From: Streptomyces sp. Ncost-T10-10d
GTDB taxonomy: Bacteria; Actinomycetota; Actinomycetes; Streptomycetales; Streptomycetaceae
Length of the DNA stretch: 64,000 bases
Direction: 5' to 3'
Assembly: GCF_900091955.1 (NCBI RefSeq)
Contig: NZ_FMDF01000168.1
Location: forward strand, 1 to 64,000
Shown here: positions 42,826 to 50,931 of the stretch, one piece after another
Position numbering within the stretch: the first letter of the stretch is position 1
How the letters are laid out: each line of letters opens with the position of its first letter
Position numbers and translations under genes: made by a program
Notes under the pieces: model-generated
The model's database searches: none
Seen by the model: only the letters and a program-made list of their open reading frames with translations
What the model was told of the DNA's origin: nothing

Positions 42826-43719
42826 ATGCGGCTCCCCGTAGTCGTCGGTGTGGACGGATCGGAGGGCAGCCTCCGCGCCCTGGACTGGGCAGCGGCGGAA
42901 GCCGCACGTTCGGGGCGCCCTCTGCGTATCGTCCACGCGTCGCTGTGGGAGCGCTACGAAGGCACGCACTCCCCCTCCGACACCGAGCGCCCCACCGAAC
43001 AGGTTCTCGCGGAGCGTCTCGTCGCCGACGCCCAGGAACGCGCGCAACGGCTCGGCCCGGAGGTGCACGTGGTGACGTCCGTGGAGCCCGAGGACCCGGT
43101 GGCCACGCTTGTCAGGGAGAGCCACGAGGCAGCCCTGGTCGTCCTCGGCTCCCGCGGCCGGGGCCGGATCGCCGGGATGCTCCTGGGGTCCGTCAGCCTC
43201 GCGCTCGCAAGCCGGTCCCACTGCCCGGTCGTGGTGGTCCAGGCAACGGCGCCGAGCACCCCGCCGCAGACCGGCCGCGTCGTCGTCGGGATCGGCAGCG
43301 CCTCAGGACCCTCGGCAGCCGCCGCCTTCGCACTCGACGAGGCGGCGGCGCGCCACGGCGAGCTGATCGCCGTAAGGGCCTGGCGCTCCCCCGCCCACGA
43401 GGCCATGACCCATCCGCTCCGCGCGGGCTCCCCGGCCTCCGCACGCCGCCAACAGGCCGAGGAACACCTCGAAGAGGTACTGGCGGCGCTGGACCGGACC
43501 GGTTCCCCCGACGTCACCATCCACAGGTCGGTGGTGCAGGGCCCGGCGCACCAGGAACTGATCGAAGCCGCCTCAGGTGCCGAACTGCTGGTCGTCGGCG
43601 CCCGGCGGACCGGTGGATGGCACGGATTCCATCTGGGCCCGGTGAACCACGCGATGCTGCACTACGCGCCCTGCCCGGTCGCCGTCGTCCCCGATGCGTA
43701 CCTTTCGTCCCGAGCCTGA
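42826..43719 (+). CDS. Tandem universal stress protein (two Usp domains)
   Basis: A 297-residue protein with two Usp domains. Domain 1 runs from PVVVGVDGSEGSLRALDWA to GSRGRGRIAGMLLGSVS. Domain 2 runs from RVVVGIGSASGPSAAAAFAL to GARRTGGWHGFHLGPVN. Domain 1 keeps the ATP-binding G-2x-G-9x-G-S/T loop. The ATG at 42826 precedes the conserved first strand; the ribosome site is a broad GGCGGTGGGAG. It belongs to the likely dormancy group with the nitroreductase and cNMP proteins. Confidence 0.92.
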   Translation: MRLPVVVGVDGSEGSLRALDWAAAEAARSGRPLRIVHASLWERYEGTHSPSDTERPTEQVLAERLVADAQERAQRLGPEVHVVTSVEPEDPVATLVRESHEAALVVLGSRGRGRIAGMLLGSVSLALASRSHCPVVVVQATAPSTPPQTGRVVVGIGSASGPSAAAAFALDEAAARHGELIAVRAWRSPAHEAMTHPLRAGSPASARRQQAEEHLEEVLAALDRTGSPDVTIHRSVVQGPAHQELIEAASGAELLVVGARRTGGWHGFHLGPVNHAMLHYAPCPVAVVPDAYLSSRA

Positions 43720-43842
43720 GACGTACCGGACCTGACGCCGGCCGGGGAAGCGCTGCGGTCAGCAGCCGCCGGAGCCGGCAGCGGGGACACCGACACCGAT
43801 CGAAGCACCCGAAGCAACCGCCGCCCGGCCGCACCCGCCGGT

Positions 43843-44132
43843 TCACGGCCCCGACGGGTCGTCCGTGCTCGGCTCCTCCGCGCTCGGCGTGGGGTAGGTG
43901 TCAGGGACGTACGTCGAAGCCGGCCAGGGCTCGTACGCCGGCACGGTGCTCCACGGCGTGGGTTCGGGGGCGCGAAGGGGCCCACGCGCTCCTGCATGAG
44001 GATCAGCATCACCACGGCGAAGAGCAGGCTGATCAGGATCAGTGCGAGGCCGACGGGGTTCCGGGGGTTGTAGACGTAGCGACTCGTCCCCCACCTGCTC
44101 CGTATGAAGACTGGCTCATCGTCACGGTCCAC
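43843..44132 (-). CDS. Small membrane protein, frameshifted in this sequence
   Basis: A GTG at 44132 begins VDRDDEPVFIRSRWGTSRYV, then a membrane helix (GLALILISLLFAVVMLIL) and QERVGPFAPP. At the five-base run 43966-43970 the frame leaves the protein-like path. One added base continues it into EPTPWSTVPAYEPWPASTYV and an acidic end TDDPSGP with a stop at 43843. There is no Shine-Dalgarno; TAGTAT lies 7 nt before the GTG, so the mRNA is probably leaderless. The family is unknown. The repaired product would be about 96 residues. Confidence 0.6.
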
Positions 44133-44139
44133 AAGCCGG

Positions 44140-44145
44140 ATACTA
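44140..44145 (-). promoter_or_regulatory. Leaderless-type -10 box
   Basis: TAGTAT, read leftward, ends 7 nt before the GTG at 44132. This would place the transcript start at or next to the start codon. Confidence 0.5.
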
Positions 44146-44251
44146 CGTCGAACACTTGAGCAGTCGAGGAGTTCGGGCACGCCGTGGGTCCGGGGCGTGC
44201 GAAGGACCCCGCGGGCGCGAGCGGCTGTCGGTCCCCGGCCGTACGGTTCTC

Positions 44252-44297
44252 CTCGTACCGATGCACTCATGTACGAGTCGATGGACTCATGTACGAG
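44252..44297. promoter_or_regulatory. CTCGTAC/GTACGAG repeat array before an unknown gene
   Basis: CTCGTAC (44252-44258) is followed by two GTACGAG copies (44271-44277 and 44291-44297). The last two lie in an exact 13-bp direct repeat ACTCATGTACGAG with a 20-bp period, about two helical turns. The array ends at the ribosome binding site of the next gene, a position suited to a repressor. Confidence 0.5.
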
Positions 44298-44312
44298 GGG
44301 GAGGGCCGACCC

Positions 44313-45473
44313 ATGGCCAACGCTGCCGCCGCACGTCTTGTCACCACGCTCGCCGCACCGCTGGACCGCAAGCAGGACGCTGCGGACGCCCCGCACCTCC
44401 TGCGGTGGCCCGCGCATCAGGAGGACCTGCGGCCCGCGTCCGGCGACGAGCAGCCCGCCCCCGGCCGGCGTCTGCTCCTCCAGCGCAGCGACACCGAGTT
44501 GGTCACCGTCGACCCGGACACCGAGGGCGCCCCGGCGGTCCGCTTCCCCGCGCCCTGGCCCCGCCGCTTCGGTACCTGCACGGTGGCGCCGAGCGGTGAT
44601 CTCGCGGTCTTCGCCGGGGTGCACGCACTGCGCGCGGTGGACCCGACGGGCGCAGTGCGCTGGGAGGTCCGGCACGGCTGCTGGGACGGCAGTTGCCGCA
44701 CGCTCCACACGACGTACGAGGAGTACGCGACCGACCGTTCGCATCTGTACGCGGACAGCGGCTCGGCCGTGTTCTCGGCGGACGGGACACGGGTGTGGGC
44801 CCACATCCGCGGCCCCGTCACGGCGGCCGGACCCGACCCGGAGGCGCTGGACGAGTGGCTGGTCATCGACGCCGCCGACGGGCGGGTGCTCGGCCGGGCG
44901 GACGCGGAGACCGTCGCCGCGGGCTCGGACCATGTCCCGCACCCGGACCCCTCCCGGATGGGGCTGAGTGTCGGCGAGGGCCAGGACGGGGTACCGATGC
45001 TGTGGGGCCGGTGGGACGGCGAGAAGCTCTCCGTCGAGCGGTTCTGCGACGACGAGCGGGTCCTGATGGCGGTGAGCCCTTCGGGCGAGCGCTTCCTGAC
45101 GGTGACTCATTACGAGGAGACACTCGGCGTGCACCGGATCGACGACGGGTCCGTACTGTCCGAACTCGACACCGAGAACGCCATTCCCCGCCACCCCGAG
45201 GCCGATCCCGAGGACAGGGACGCCGACGAGACGCTCTGGGACTACGAGTGCGGCTTCCTCGACGAGGAGACCGTCATCGCCGGTACGTCGGAGAGGGACG
45301 AGGAGTACGGCGAGGAGCGCCACTGGCTGGTGCGCACGGACGCCGCGCAGATGCGGGTGACCGCGCGGATCACGTACCCCTTCCCGATATCGGGCGGAGT
45401 CACGGCCCTCGGCGACGGCACCTGGTACACGGTGTCGGAGGCGGGCGACGCCGTGCATGTGTGGAGCCGGTAA
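44313..45473 (+). CDS. Unknown protein, probable beta-propeller-like
   Basis: A 386-residue soluble protein without signal peptide. It has repeated short-strand segments such as GTCTVAPSGDLAVFAGVHAL, SAVFSADGTRVWAHI, VLMAVSPSGERFLTV and GVTALGDGTWYTVSEAGD, resembling the blades of a WD/Kelch-like propeller. No catalytic motif is recognised. GGGGGAGGG lies 7-8 nt before the ATG. The promoter region carries a tandem GTACGAG array. Confidence 0.75.
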   Translation: MANAAAARLVTTLAAPLDRKQDAADAPHLLRWPAHQEDLRPASGDEQPAPGRRLLLQRSDTELVTVDPDTEGAPAVRFPAPWPRRFGTCTVAPSGDLAVFAGVHALRAVDPTGAVRWEVRHGCWDGSCRTLHTTYEEYATDRSHLYADSGSAVFSADGTRVWAHIRGPVTAAGPDPEALDEWLVIDAADGRVLGRADAETVAAGSDHVPHPDPSRMGLSVGEGQDGVPMLWGRWDGEKLSVERFCDDERVLMAVSPSGERFLTVTHYEETLGVHRIDDGSVLSELDTENAIPRHPEADPEDRDADETLWDYECGFLDEETVIAGTSERDEEYGEERHWLVRTDAAQMRVTARITYPFPISGGVTALGDGTWYTVSEAGDAVHVWSR

Positions 45474-45599
45474 GCCGGCCCCCGGCTCCAATCACCCGCA
45501 TTCGGCCATTCATTGGCCGAAGAATGATCTTCAGCTGACCTGTCGATCCTGCCGATGCAGAAGACATCCACGTTGCTCCACGCCGTGAGGAGGCCCGTC

Positions 45600-45917
45600 A
45601 TGGACGACACTCTGCTGGCCCTGTCCATCCCCGTGCTGGTCTTCGCCGGCGGTATCTACGCGGCGTGCGAGAGCTGGTGGCGGCGTCGGCACCCCGCGCC
45701 GCCGTCCCCGTACACGCATCAGGCGGCGCGGCTGGCCGAGCGCGCGATGCTGATGGAAGCCGAGGACATCGTCGACGGCGCCTGCACGAGGCTGGGCGGC
45801 CTCTACGACAGCCCGGGGTCGCCGGACACACACCCTCCGGCCCCCGGCGTCACGCGCCGGGAGGCCGCCAGCCCGGATCCCGGCCGGTCAGCGCCAGCAC
45901 CTGTTCGAAGGGGCTAG
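45600..45917 (+). CDS. Small membrane-anchored protein of unknown function
   Basis: A 105-residue protein. GAGGAGG lies 6 nt before the ATG at 45600. An N-terminal membrane helix (LLALSIPVLVFAGGIYAA) is followed by a basic stretch and a proline-rich tail. Its 3' end overlaps the convergent DinB-like gene by 68 bp, which is unusual, so the true end may be earlier or the gene may be marginal. Confidence 0.5.
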   Translation: MDDTLLALSIPVLVFAGGIYAACESWWRRRHPAPPSPYTHQAARLAERAMLMEAEDIVDGACTRLGGLYDSPGSPDTHPPAPGVTRREAASPDPGRSAPAPVRRG

Positions 45918-46422
45918 CTCCGTCCCGTACCGGACGGAGCTCGCCGAACACCTTCGCCTCCCGGGCCATCGGCGCCATCGCGGCCAGCCCGGGACCGATC
46001 TCGCTCAGCACGGACTCGTCCGGAACGAACTCCTGGCCGGTGGCACGGGCCAGGTCCCAGGCATGAACGGTCAGATCGCCCAGCACCATGTTCCCGACGG
46101 TCCTGGCCGGGAGACCCATGGACCCCGCGGTCCCCTCGTCGGCGCCGGGTACGGCCCAGGCCGCCACCAGCTTCGCCGTCTCCTCGCCGAAGCGGGCCCG
46201 CCAGTCCCCCGTGACGGCGTCCGGAACCTCGCCGAAGTCGGCCTGCTCCCTGGCCGCCAGAGCCTGGAAGTTGACGACCACCTGGAAGAGATGGCTGATC
46301 AGGGCCCGCACGTCGTACTCCGCGCACGGCGTGGGGTCTCCCAGGCTGTTGTCGTCGATCCCGTGCAGCACGGGGACGGCCCGCCCGGCGGCCGCTTCCA
46401 GCAACTCGCTGATCCTCTTCAT
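45850..46422 (-). CDS. DinB-like/maleylpyruvate isomerase-type protein (TIGR03086 group)
   Basis: A 190-residue four-helix protein. PTPCAEYDVRALISHLF carries the usual first metal/thiol-site region and GNMVLGDLTVHAWDLARATG is the conserved late helix with histidine. These proteins are mycothiol-dependent or DinB-fold enzymes of unknown substrate. The ATG at 46422 begins MKRISELLEAA. It is divergent from an AraC-family regulator gene, 88 bp away, which may control it. Confidence 0.85.
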   Translation of the reverse strand: MKRISELLEAAAGRAVPVLHGIDDNSLGDPTPCAEYDVRALISHLFQVVVNFQALAAREQADFGEVPDAVTGDWRARFGEETAKLVAAWAVPGADEGTAGSMGLPARTVGNMVLGDLTVHAWDLARATGQEFVPDESVLSEIGPGLAAMAPMAREAKVFGELRPVRDGASPFEQVLALTGRDPGWRPPGA

Positions 46423-46497
46423 GCTTCGACCCTGCATGCCGGAGCTGCCCGGCGCTTGAAGAAACGCGACACCACCCACACGGAGTTCCGCGCATCG

Positions 46498-46503
46498 TAG
46501 GAT
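46498..46503 (+). promoter_or_regulatory. Leaderless-type -10 box for the AraC gene
   Basis: TAGGAT ends 7 nt before the ATG at 46511, and no Shine-Dalgarno is present. Transcription would start at the start codon. Confidence 0.5.
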
Positions 46504-46510
46504 CGCGGCC

Positions 46511-47323
46511 ATGGCAGGTCCTCGACGCGACACCCGGGGCATCGTCGACGCCCCCGAACTCTTCGCGCAGGTACGTTTCCGCCGCCGCGAGCCGGCCCCC
46601 GCACTGTGGCCGTACCTGGAACACTACTGGCTCATCGACTGGGATCTGCCGCAGCCGTACGCCTCCCATCTGGTGCCGCACCCGTCCGTGAATCTGGTCT
46701 TCCAGCGGTACGGGACCGAAGAAGACCACGGCGCCGGGTTCGCGGAGATCTCGGGCATCGGTCCGGAGCTCTTCACGAAGAAGCTGGAGGGCCGGGGACG
46801 GGTCTGCGGGGTGCAGTTCCGGCCCGGTGGCTTCCGCCCGTTCGCACCGGACCGGCCGGTGTCCCGGTGGACGGGGCGGCGGCTCCCCGCGGACGAGGTG
46901 TTCGCCCCGCCCGCCCCGCCGTCGGCCGTGCTGGACCCGGCGGACGAGGACGCGCGGGTGGCGGCGCTCGACGCGTATCTGCTGGCGCTCGGCCCGGAAC
47001 CGGACCCGCAGGCCGAACGTGCCATGGCCCTGGTCGACCTGGTCCGTACTGATCGCACGGTGCGTCGCGTCGACGAGCTCGCCCGCATCGAAGGGCTGTC
47101 GCCGCGCTCGCTCCAGCGGCTCTTCGCCGCGTACGTCGGCGTCGGCCCCAAGTGGGTCATCCTCCGCTACCGCATCCACGAGGCGCTGGAACGGGCCGAG
47201 TCGGACCCGGAGGTGGACTGGGCGGCACTCGCCGCGGAGCTCGGTTACAGCGACCAGGCCCACCTGATCAGGGACTTCACGGCCACGGTCGGTGTCCCGC
47301 CGACGACGTTCGCCCCGCACTGA
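46511..47323 (+). CDS. AraC-family transcriptional regulator
   Basis: A 270-residue regulator. The N-terminal domain (LWPYLEHYWLIDWDLPQPYA) resembles the DUF6597-type sensor found in many actinobacterial AraC proteins. The C-terminal double helix-turn-helix includes VDELARIEGLSPRSLQRLFA and AALAAELGYSDQAHLIRDF. It appears leaderless. It is divergent from the DinB-like gene, its most likely target. Confidence 0.9.
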   Translation: MAGPRRDTRGIVDAPELFAQVRFRRREPAPALWPYLEHYWLIDWDLPQPYASHLVPHPSVNLVFQRYGTEEDHGAGFAEISGIGPELFTKKLEGRGRVCGVQFRPGGFRPFAPDRPVSRWTGRRLPADEVFAPPAPPSAVLDPADEDARVAALDAYLLALGPEPDPQAERAMALVDLVRTDRTVRRVDELARIEGLSPRSLQRLFAAYVGVGPKWVILRYRIHEALERAESDPEVDWAALAAELGYSDQAHLIRDFTATVGVPPTTFAPH

Positions 47324-47381
47324 CGGCCGGAGGGACCCCCTCTGATTGCCCGAGCCCCGTCCGGCTGTCAGTGCCGCGTCC

Positions 47382-47387
47382 TACAGT
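47382..47387 (+). promoter_or_regulatory. Leaderless-type -10 box for a GNAT gene
   Basis: TACAGT ends 6 nt before the ATG at 47394, with no ribosome binding site. Confidence 0.5.
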
Positions 47388-47393
47388 TTCGGC

Positions 47394-47966
47394 ATGGAAC
47401 GCACCACTTCGCCATCCGTACGGATCGAGCCCTGGTCGGACGCCGACCTGGAGCTGCTCCGCCGTGCCAACGCACCGGAGCTGATGGACCATCTGGGCGG
47501 CCCCGAGACGGAGGAGCAGCTCATAGCGCGTCACGAGCGCTACGTGGCGATGAGCGCGGACCGGACGGGCGGAGGCAGGATGTTCCGCATCGCCCTGTCC
47601 GACGGGGACGAGGCCGTGGGCACGATCGGCTTCTGGGAGCGGACCTGGCAGGGCCGGGAGGTGTACGAGACGGGGTGGGCCGTCCTCCCCGGACACCAGG
47701 GCCTGGGCATCGCGACGGCCGCGACGACGGCCGTCGCCGAACAGGCCCGCGCCGAGCACAAGCACCGCTATCTGCACGCCTATCCGTCCGTCGACAACGG
47801 TGCGTCGAACGCGGTGTGCCGCAAGGCGGGCTTCACCCTGATCGGCACGTGCGACTTCGAGTACCCGCCCGGCAATGTGCTGCTGACGAACGACTGGCAG
47901 CTGGACCTCTCCCCGGATGCCCCGGACTCCCCGGACTCCCCGGACTCCCCGGACGCGGGACGCTGA
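47394..47966 (+). CDS. GNAT-family acetyltransferase (RimJ/RimL-like)
   Basis: A 190-residue acetyltransferase of the RimJ/RimL subgroup: RIEPWSDADLELLRRANAPE at the start, ETGWAVLPGHQGLGIATAA as the CoA loop, and SNAVCRKAGFTLIG near the end. It ends in a Ser-Pro-Asp repeat (PDSPDSPDSPD) encoded by a 9-bp tandem repeat, probably an unstructured tail. The message seems leaderless. The substrate is unknown. Confidence 0.88.
   Translation: MERTTSPSVRIEPWSDADLELLRRANAPELMDHLGGPETEEQLIARHERYVAMSADRTGGGRMFRIALSDGDEAVGTIGFWERTWQGREVYETGWAVLPGHQGLGIATAATTAVAEQARAEHKHRYLHAYPSVDNGASNAVCRKAGFTLIGTCDFEYPPGNVLLTNDWQLDLSPDAPDSPDSPDSPDAGR
47922..47955 (+). repeat. 9-bp tandem repeat coding for Ser-Pro-Asp units
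   Basis: Three perfect CCCGGACTC units (47922-47948) are followed by a partial unit to 47955, at the 3' end of the GNAT gene. Copy number may vary between strains. Confidence 0.8.
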
Positions 47967-47993
47967 ACCTCGGCCCACGCCGGGCCCTCGATC

Positions 47994-48431
47994 TCAGTCC
48001 AGATCAAGGACCTTGTCGAAGTTGAACGCGACGATGCTCAGCCGCTCCCGCAGATAGAAGCGGTGGGCGTCGGTGCGCTGCGTGCCCGAGTCCAGGTTGA
48101 GGTGCAGACAGCCGGCCGCCCTGGCCCGCCCTTCGAGATGCCCGAGGAGCCGACGGCCGACGCCGGTGGAACGGGCGCCTTCGGCGGTGACCAGGTCGTC
48201 CACGTACAGCATCCGGATCTGACTGGTGTTGTCGACGATGCGCCAGCCGGCCGCACCCACACAGGCGCCCTCGTCGTCGTAGGCGGCGCTGAACCTCAGC
48301 CCCTGTGCGTGCCCCTTCTCGTACACCTCACGGAAGAGGTCCTCGGTGAGGTGCGGGCGGAGTTCGCGCAGGACGGGAAGCAGGTCGGCGGCCAGTCGGG
48401 CATCGCCGGGTTCGAGGTCGAGGATCTTCAT
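47994..48431 (-). CDS. GNAT-family N-acetyltransferase
   Basis: A 145-residue acetyltransferase: MLYVDDLVTAEGARSTGVGR then RLLGHLEGRARAAGC forms the CoA-binding motif, and LDSGTQRTDAHRFYLRERL is the characteristic C-terminal part. There is no Shine-Dalgarno; TACAGT (48443-48438 on the minus strand) lies 6 nt before the ATG. It is convergent with the other GNAT gene. Confidence 0.88.
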   Translation of the reverse strand: MKILDLEPGDARLAADLLPVLRELRPHLTEDLFREVYEKGHAQGLRFSAAYDDEGACVGAAGWRIVDNTSQIRMLYVDDLVTAEGARSTGVGRRLLGHLEGRARAAGCLHLNLDSGTQRTDAHRFYLRERLSIVAFNFDKVLDLD

Positions 48432-48606
48432 GCGGGAACTGTAGGCGCCGGGCCGCCCGGCCCCATCCGCTTCCTCCCGGGCCCGCCCGGGTCTTTTCGC
48501 CTTCCACGTCCTGGACGAGGACGACAGGGGCGCGGGCGGGCGGATCACCACGCACTACCGCGTCGTGCCGCAGCCGCCACGCACCGCCCTCCCGGAGCCC
48601 TGCCCC

Positions 48607-48639
48607 GGGCCCGCCCGAAACCGTTTGACGGGCGGGCCC
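48607..48639. terminator. Strong hairpin upstream of the NmrA-type gene
   Basis: Perfect 10-bp arms (48607-48616 and 48630-48639) are followed on the plus strand by a T-containing tail. No intact gene precedes it on that strand. The 48480-48600 stretch reads as protein-like AFHVLDEDDRGAGGRITTHY, possibly the tail of a lost gene that this terminator once served. Confidence 0.6.
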
Positions 48640-48651
48640 TCCTTCAGGATA

Positions 48652-48690
48652 TTTATCTGCGTCACGCAGCTTATGTTCCTCACAGATAAA
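48652..48690. promoter_or_regulatory. Long-spaced inverted repeat before the NmrA-type gene
   Basis: TTTATCTG (48652-48659) and CAGATAAA (48683-48690) form a perfect 8-bp inverted repeat with a 23-bp spacer, in an AT-rich patch ending 24 bp before the start codon. It is operator-like; no regulator gene is adjacent. Confidence 0.4.
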
Positions 48691-48714
48691 ATGGTCAGAG
48701 AGGACTCCACCGCC

Positions 48715-49557
48715 ATGCTCACTCTCGTCACCGGATGCCGAGGCCGTATCGGCTCCGCGCTCGTCTCACTCCTGCACCGGGCCGGCCACGCCGTACGTGC
48801 CGCCTCGCGCAACCCCGAGACGCTCACCACCCTGCCCGTCGACGTACCGATCGTGGCCTGCGATCTCGGTGATCCCACCACCTTCGCGACCGCTCTCGAC
48901 GGGGTCGACTCCGTCTTCCTCTACGCCGAGGCGTCCGGCATCGACGCCTTCCTCTGCGCGGCCGAGACCGCCGGCGTCGGCCACATCGTGCTGCTGTCCT
49001 CCAGCTCGGTCCTCGGCCCGAATGCCCCCGGCAACCCGATCGCCGCCTCCCACCACGCGGTGGAACAGGCGCTGCTGGCCTCACCCCTCACCACGACGCT
49101 GCTCCGCCCCGGCGCCTTCGCGAGCAACGCGTACCAGTGGGCGGAGTCGGTACGAACCCACGGCTCCGTCGCGCTTCCCCACCCCCGCAGCCACACCAGC
49201 CCGATCCATGGGACGGACATCGCCGAGGCCGCCCTCGCCGTTCTCACCGACCCTCGGCTGCAGGGCGCGGCGTACCACCTGACCGGCCCCGAATCGCTCA
49301 CCGCCGCCGAACAGGTCGGCCTGCTGGCGGCGGCAGCCGGGCGCCCCATCACCGTCGACACCGTGACCGGGGAGGCCTGGAAGAAATCCGTGGCCCCCTT
49401 CGTTCCCGAGCCGATCGCCGACGCGCTGCTCGCCCACTCGGCCGCCATGGACGGCTCACCGGCCGAGGTGACCGGCGACACGGAGAAGCTGACCGGCCAC
49501 CCGGCCCGCACCTTCGCCACGTGGGCCGAGGAACACGCGGCCGCCTTCCGCCCCTGA
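48715..49557 (+). CDS. NmrA-type NAD(P)-binding oxidoreductase
   Basis: A 280-residue atypical short-chain dehydrogenase. The N-terminal LVTGCRGRIGSALVSLLHRA is a variant of the TGATGxxG loop, followed by AVRAASRNPE and the VGHIVLLSSSSV strand. The catalytic Tyr/Lys pair is not obvious, as in NmrA redox-sensing or quinone-reductase-like proteins. GAGAGGA lies about 11 nt before the ATG at 48715. Confidence 0.88.
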   Translation: MLTLVTGCRGRIGSALVSLLHRAGHAVRAASRNPETLTTLPVDVPIVACDLGDPTTFATALDGVDSVFLYAEASGIDAFLCAAETAGVGHIVLLSSSSVLGPNAPGNPIAASHHAVEQALLASPLTTTLLRPGAFASNAYQWAESVRTHGSVALPHPRSHTSPIHGTDIAEAALAVLTDPRLQGAAYHLTGPESLTAAEQVGLLAAAAGRPITVDTVTGEAWKKSVAPFVPEPIADALLAHSAAMDGSPAEVTGDTEKLTGHPARTFATWAEEHAAAFRP

Positions 49558-49619
49558 GCCCCGCACGCCGACGCCGAAACCCCTGGCTGACGCACCCCGC
49601 GCGATGACATCCTGACGAG

Positions 49620-50414
49620 GTGAACGGACCGGAGATCCACCTCGAAGTCGACCCCGAGCTGCGGCTCTTCGTCGCCCATGAACGCCGCAGGGGACGCTCT
49701 GCCGTGACCACCGACGGCTCCTCCACCCTCGGCCATGTCGTGGAATCGCTCGGCATCCCGCTCACCGAGGCCGGACAGCTCCTGGTCGACGGCCGCCCCG
49801 TACCCGCCTCGCACATCCCGGGGGCGGGCGAGCTGGTCGAGGTGCGCGCCGTGGAACGCCCCCAGCGCGTCCCGGGCGCACCCCTGCGGTTCCTGCTCGA
49901 CGTCCACCTCGGCACGCTCGCCCGGCGGCTTCGACTGCTGGGTGTCGACGCGGCGTACGAGAGCGAGGACATCGGTGATGCCGCGCTGGCCACCCGGTCG
50001 GCGGACGAACGCCGCGTACTGCTCTCCCGGGACCGCGGGCTTCTGCACCGGCGGGAGATCTGGGCCGGGGCGTACGTCTACAGCGACCGGCCGGAGGACC
50101 AACTGCACGACGTGCTGGAGCGGTTCTCGCCGCATCTGGCCCCCTGGACCAGATGCACCGCCTGCAACGGCCCGCTGAAGGCGGCCGACAAGGACTCCGT
50201 CAGCGACCATCTGGAGCATGGCACCCGGCGCTCGTACGACGTCTTCGCGCAGTGCACGGAGTGCGACCGCGTCTACTGGCGGGGTGCCCACCACTCCCGC
50301 CTCGACGCGATCGTCACGAAGGCGCTCGACGACTTCGCACCCGCTCCCCCGGACGACACCGAGGAGAGCGACCGCGACCGGGCGCCGTCAAGCCCGTCCG
50401 GGGCCGGGGACTGA
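49620..50414 (+). CDS. Mut7-C RNase-domain protein with N-terminal ubiquitin-like domain
   Basis: A 264-residue protein. Residues 1-85 resemble the ThiS/ubiquitin-like Mut7-C partner domain (LFVAHERRRGRSAVTTDGSS). The rest is the Mut7-C PIN-like nuclease domain (FLLDVHLGTLARRLRLLGVD, VLLSRDRGLLHRREIW) ending in a zinc ribbon (CTAC and CTEC). The family is predicted to be an RNase; no substrate is known here. The GTG start lacks a clear Shine-Dalgarno. Its 3' end overlaps the convergent marR gene by 27 bp. Confidence 0.9.
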   Translation: MNGPEIHLEVDPELRLFVAHERRRGRSAVTTDGSSTLGHVVESLGIPLTEAGQLLVDGRPVPASHIPGAGELVEVRAVERPQRVPGAPLRFLLDVHLGTLARRLRLLGVDAAYESEDIGDAALATRSADERRVLLSRDRGLLHRREIWAGAYVYSDRPEDQLHDVLERFSPHLAPWTRCTACNGPLKAADKDSVSDHLEHGTRRSYDVFAQCTECDRVYWRGAHHSRLDAIVTKALDDFAPAPPDDTEESDRDRAPSSPSGAGD

Positions 50415-50894
50415 CGGGGCCCCCTCCCGCAACGCCGTGACCTGCAGTGCACTCAGCTCGACCGTCCGCCGCATATGGGCAATGAGCAGAGCCACTTCAT
50501 CATCGTCGTACGCCTCGAACATCGCCGCCCATGCCCCGTTCAGCCGCTCCCACACCGCGCCGATCTCCGCCATCCGCTCCGGGACGGTCGTGACGAGCAC
50601 CCGCCGCCGGTCGGCCGTGTCCCGCTCGCGCGTCACATAGCCGCCCCGCTCCAGCCGGTCGACCAGCCGGGTCGCCGACCCCGTGGTGAGCCCGGTCAGC
50701 TCCGCGATGCGGCCCGTGGTGACCGGCACCGTCTCCAGGCTCAGCAGATTGAGACACTGCAGATCGGTCGGGTGGAGCCGCAGATGGTCCGCGACGGCCT
50801 GGTTGAAGAGGGCGTACGCGGCCATGTAGCGGCGCGACTCGACGGTCAGCTCGGCCATCAGCGCACTGCGGCGGGCCCGGGACTTCTGCGGCAT
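50388..50894 (-). CDS. MarR-family transcriptional regulator
   Basis: A 168-residue winged-helix regulator (TTGRIAELTGLTTGSATRLV, then RERDTADRRRVLV for the wing). The ATG at 50894 has no Shine-Dalgarno; TACACT (50906-50901, minus strand) lies 6 nt upstream, consistent with a leaderless mRNA. Next to it, on the opposite strand, is the 3' remnant of a flavin monooxygenase gene, probably its former target. Confidence 0.9.
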   Translation of the reverse strand: MPQKSRARRSALMAELTVESRRYMAAYALFNQAVADHLRLHPTDLQCLNLLSLETVPVTTGRIAELTGLTTGSATRLVDRLERGGYVTRERDTADRRRVLVTTVPERMAEIGAVWERLNGAWAAMFEAYDDDEVALLIAHMRRTVELSALQVTALREGAPSVPGPGRA

Positions 50895-50931
50895 GCAGAG
50901 AGTGTACGAAGCAGACAGCAGCCCTCGCGGC

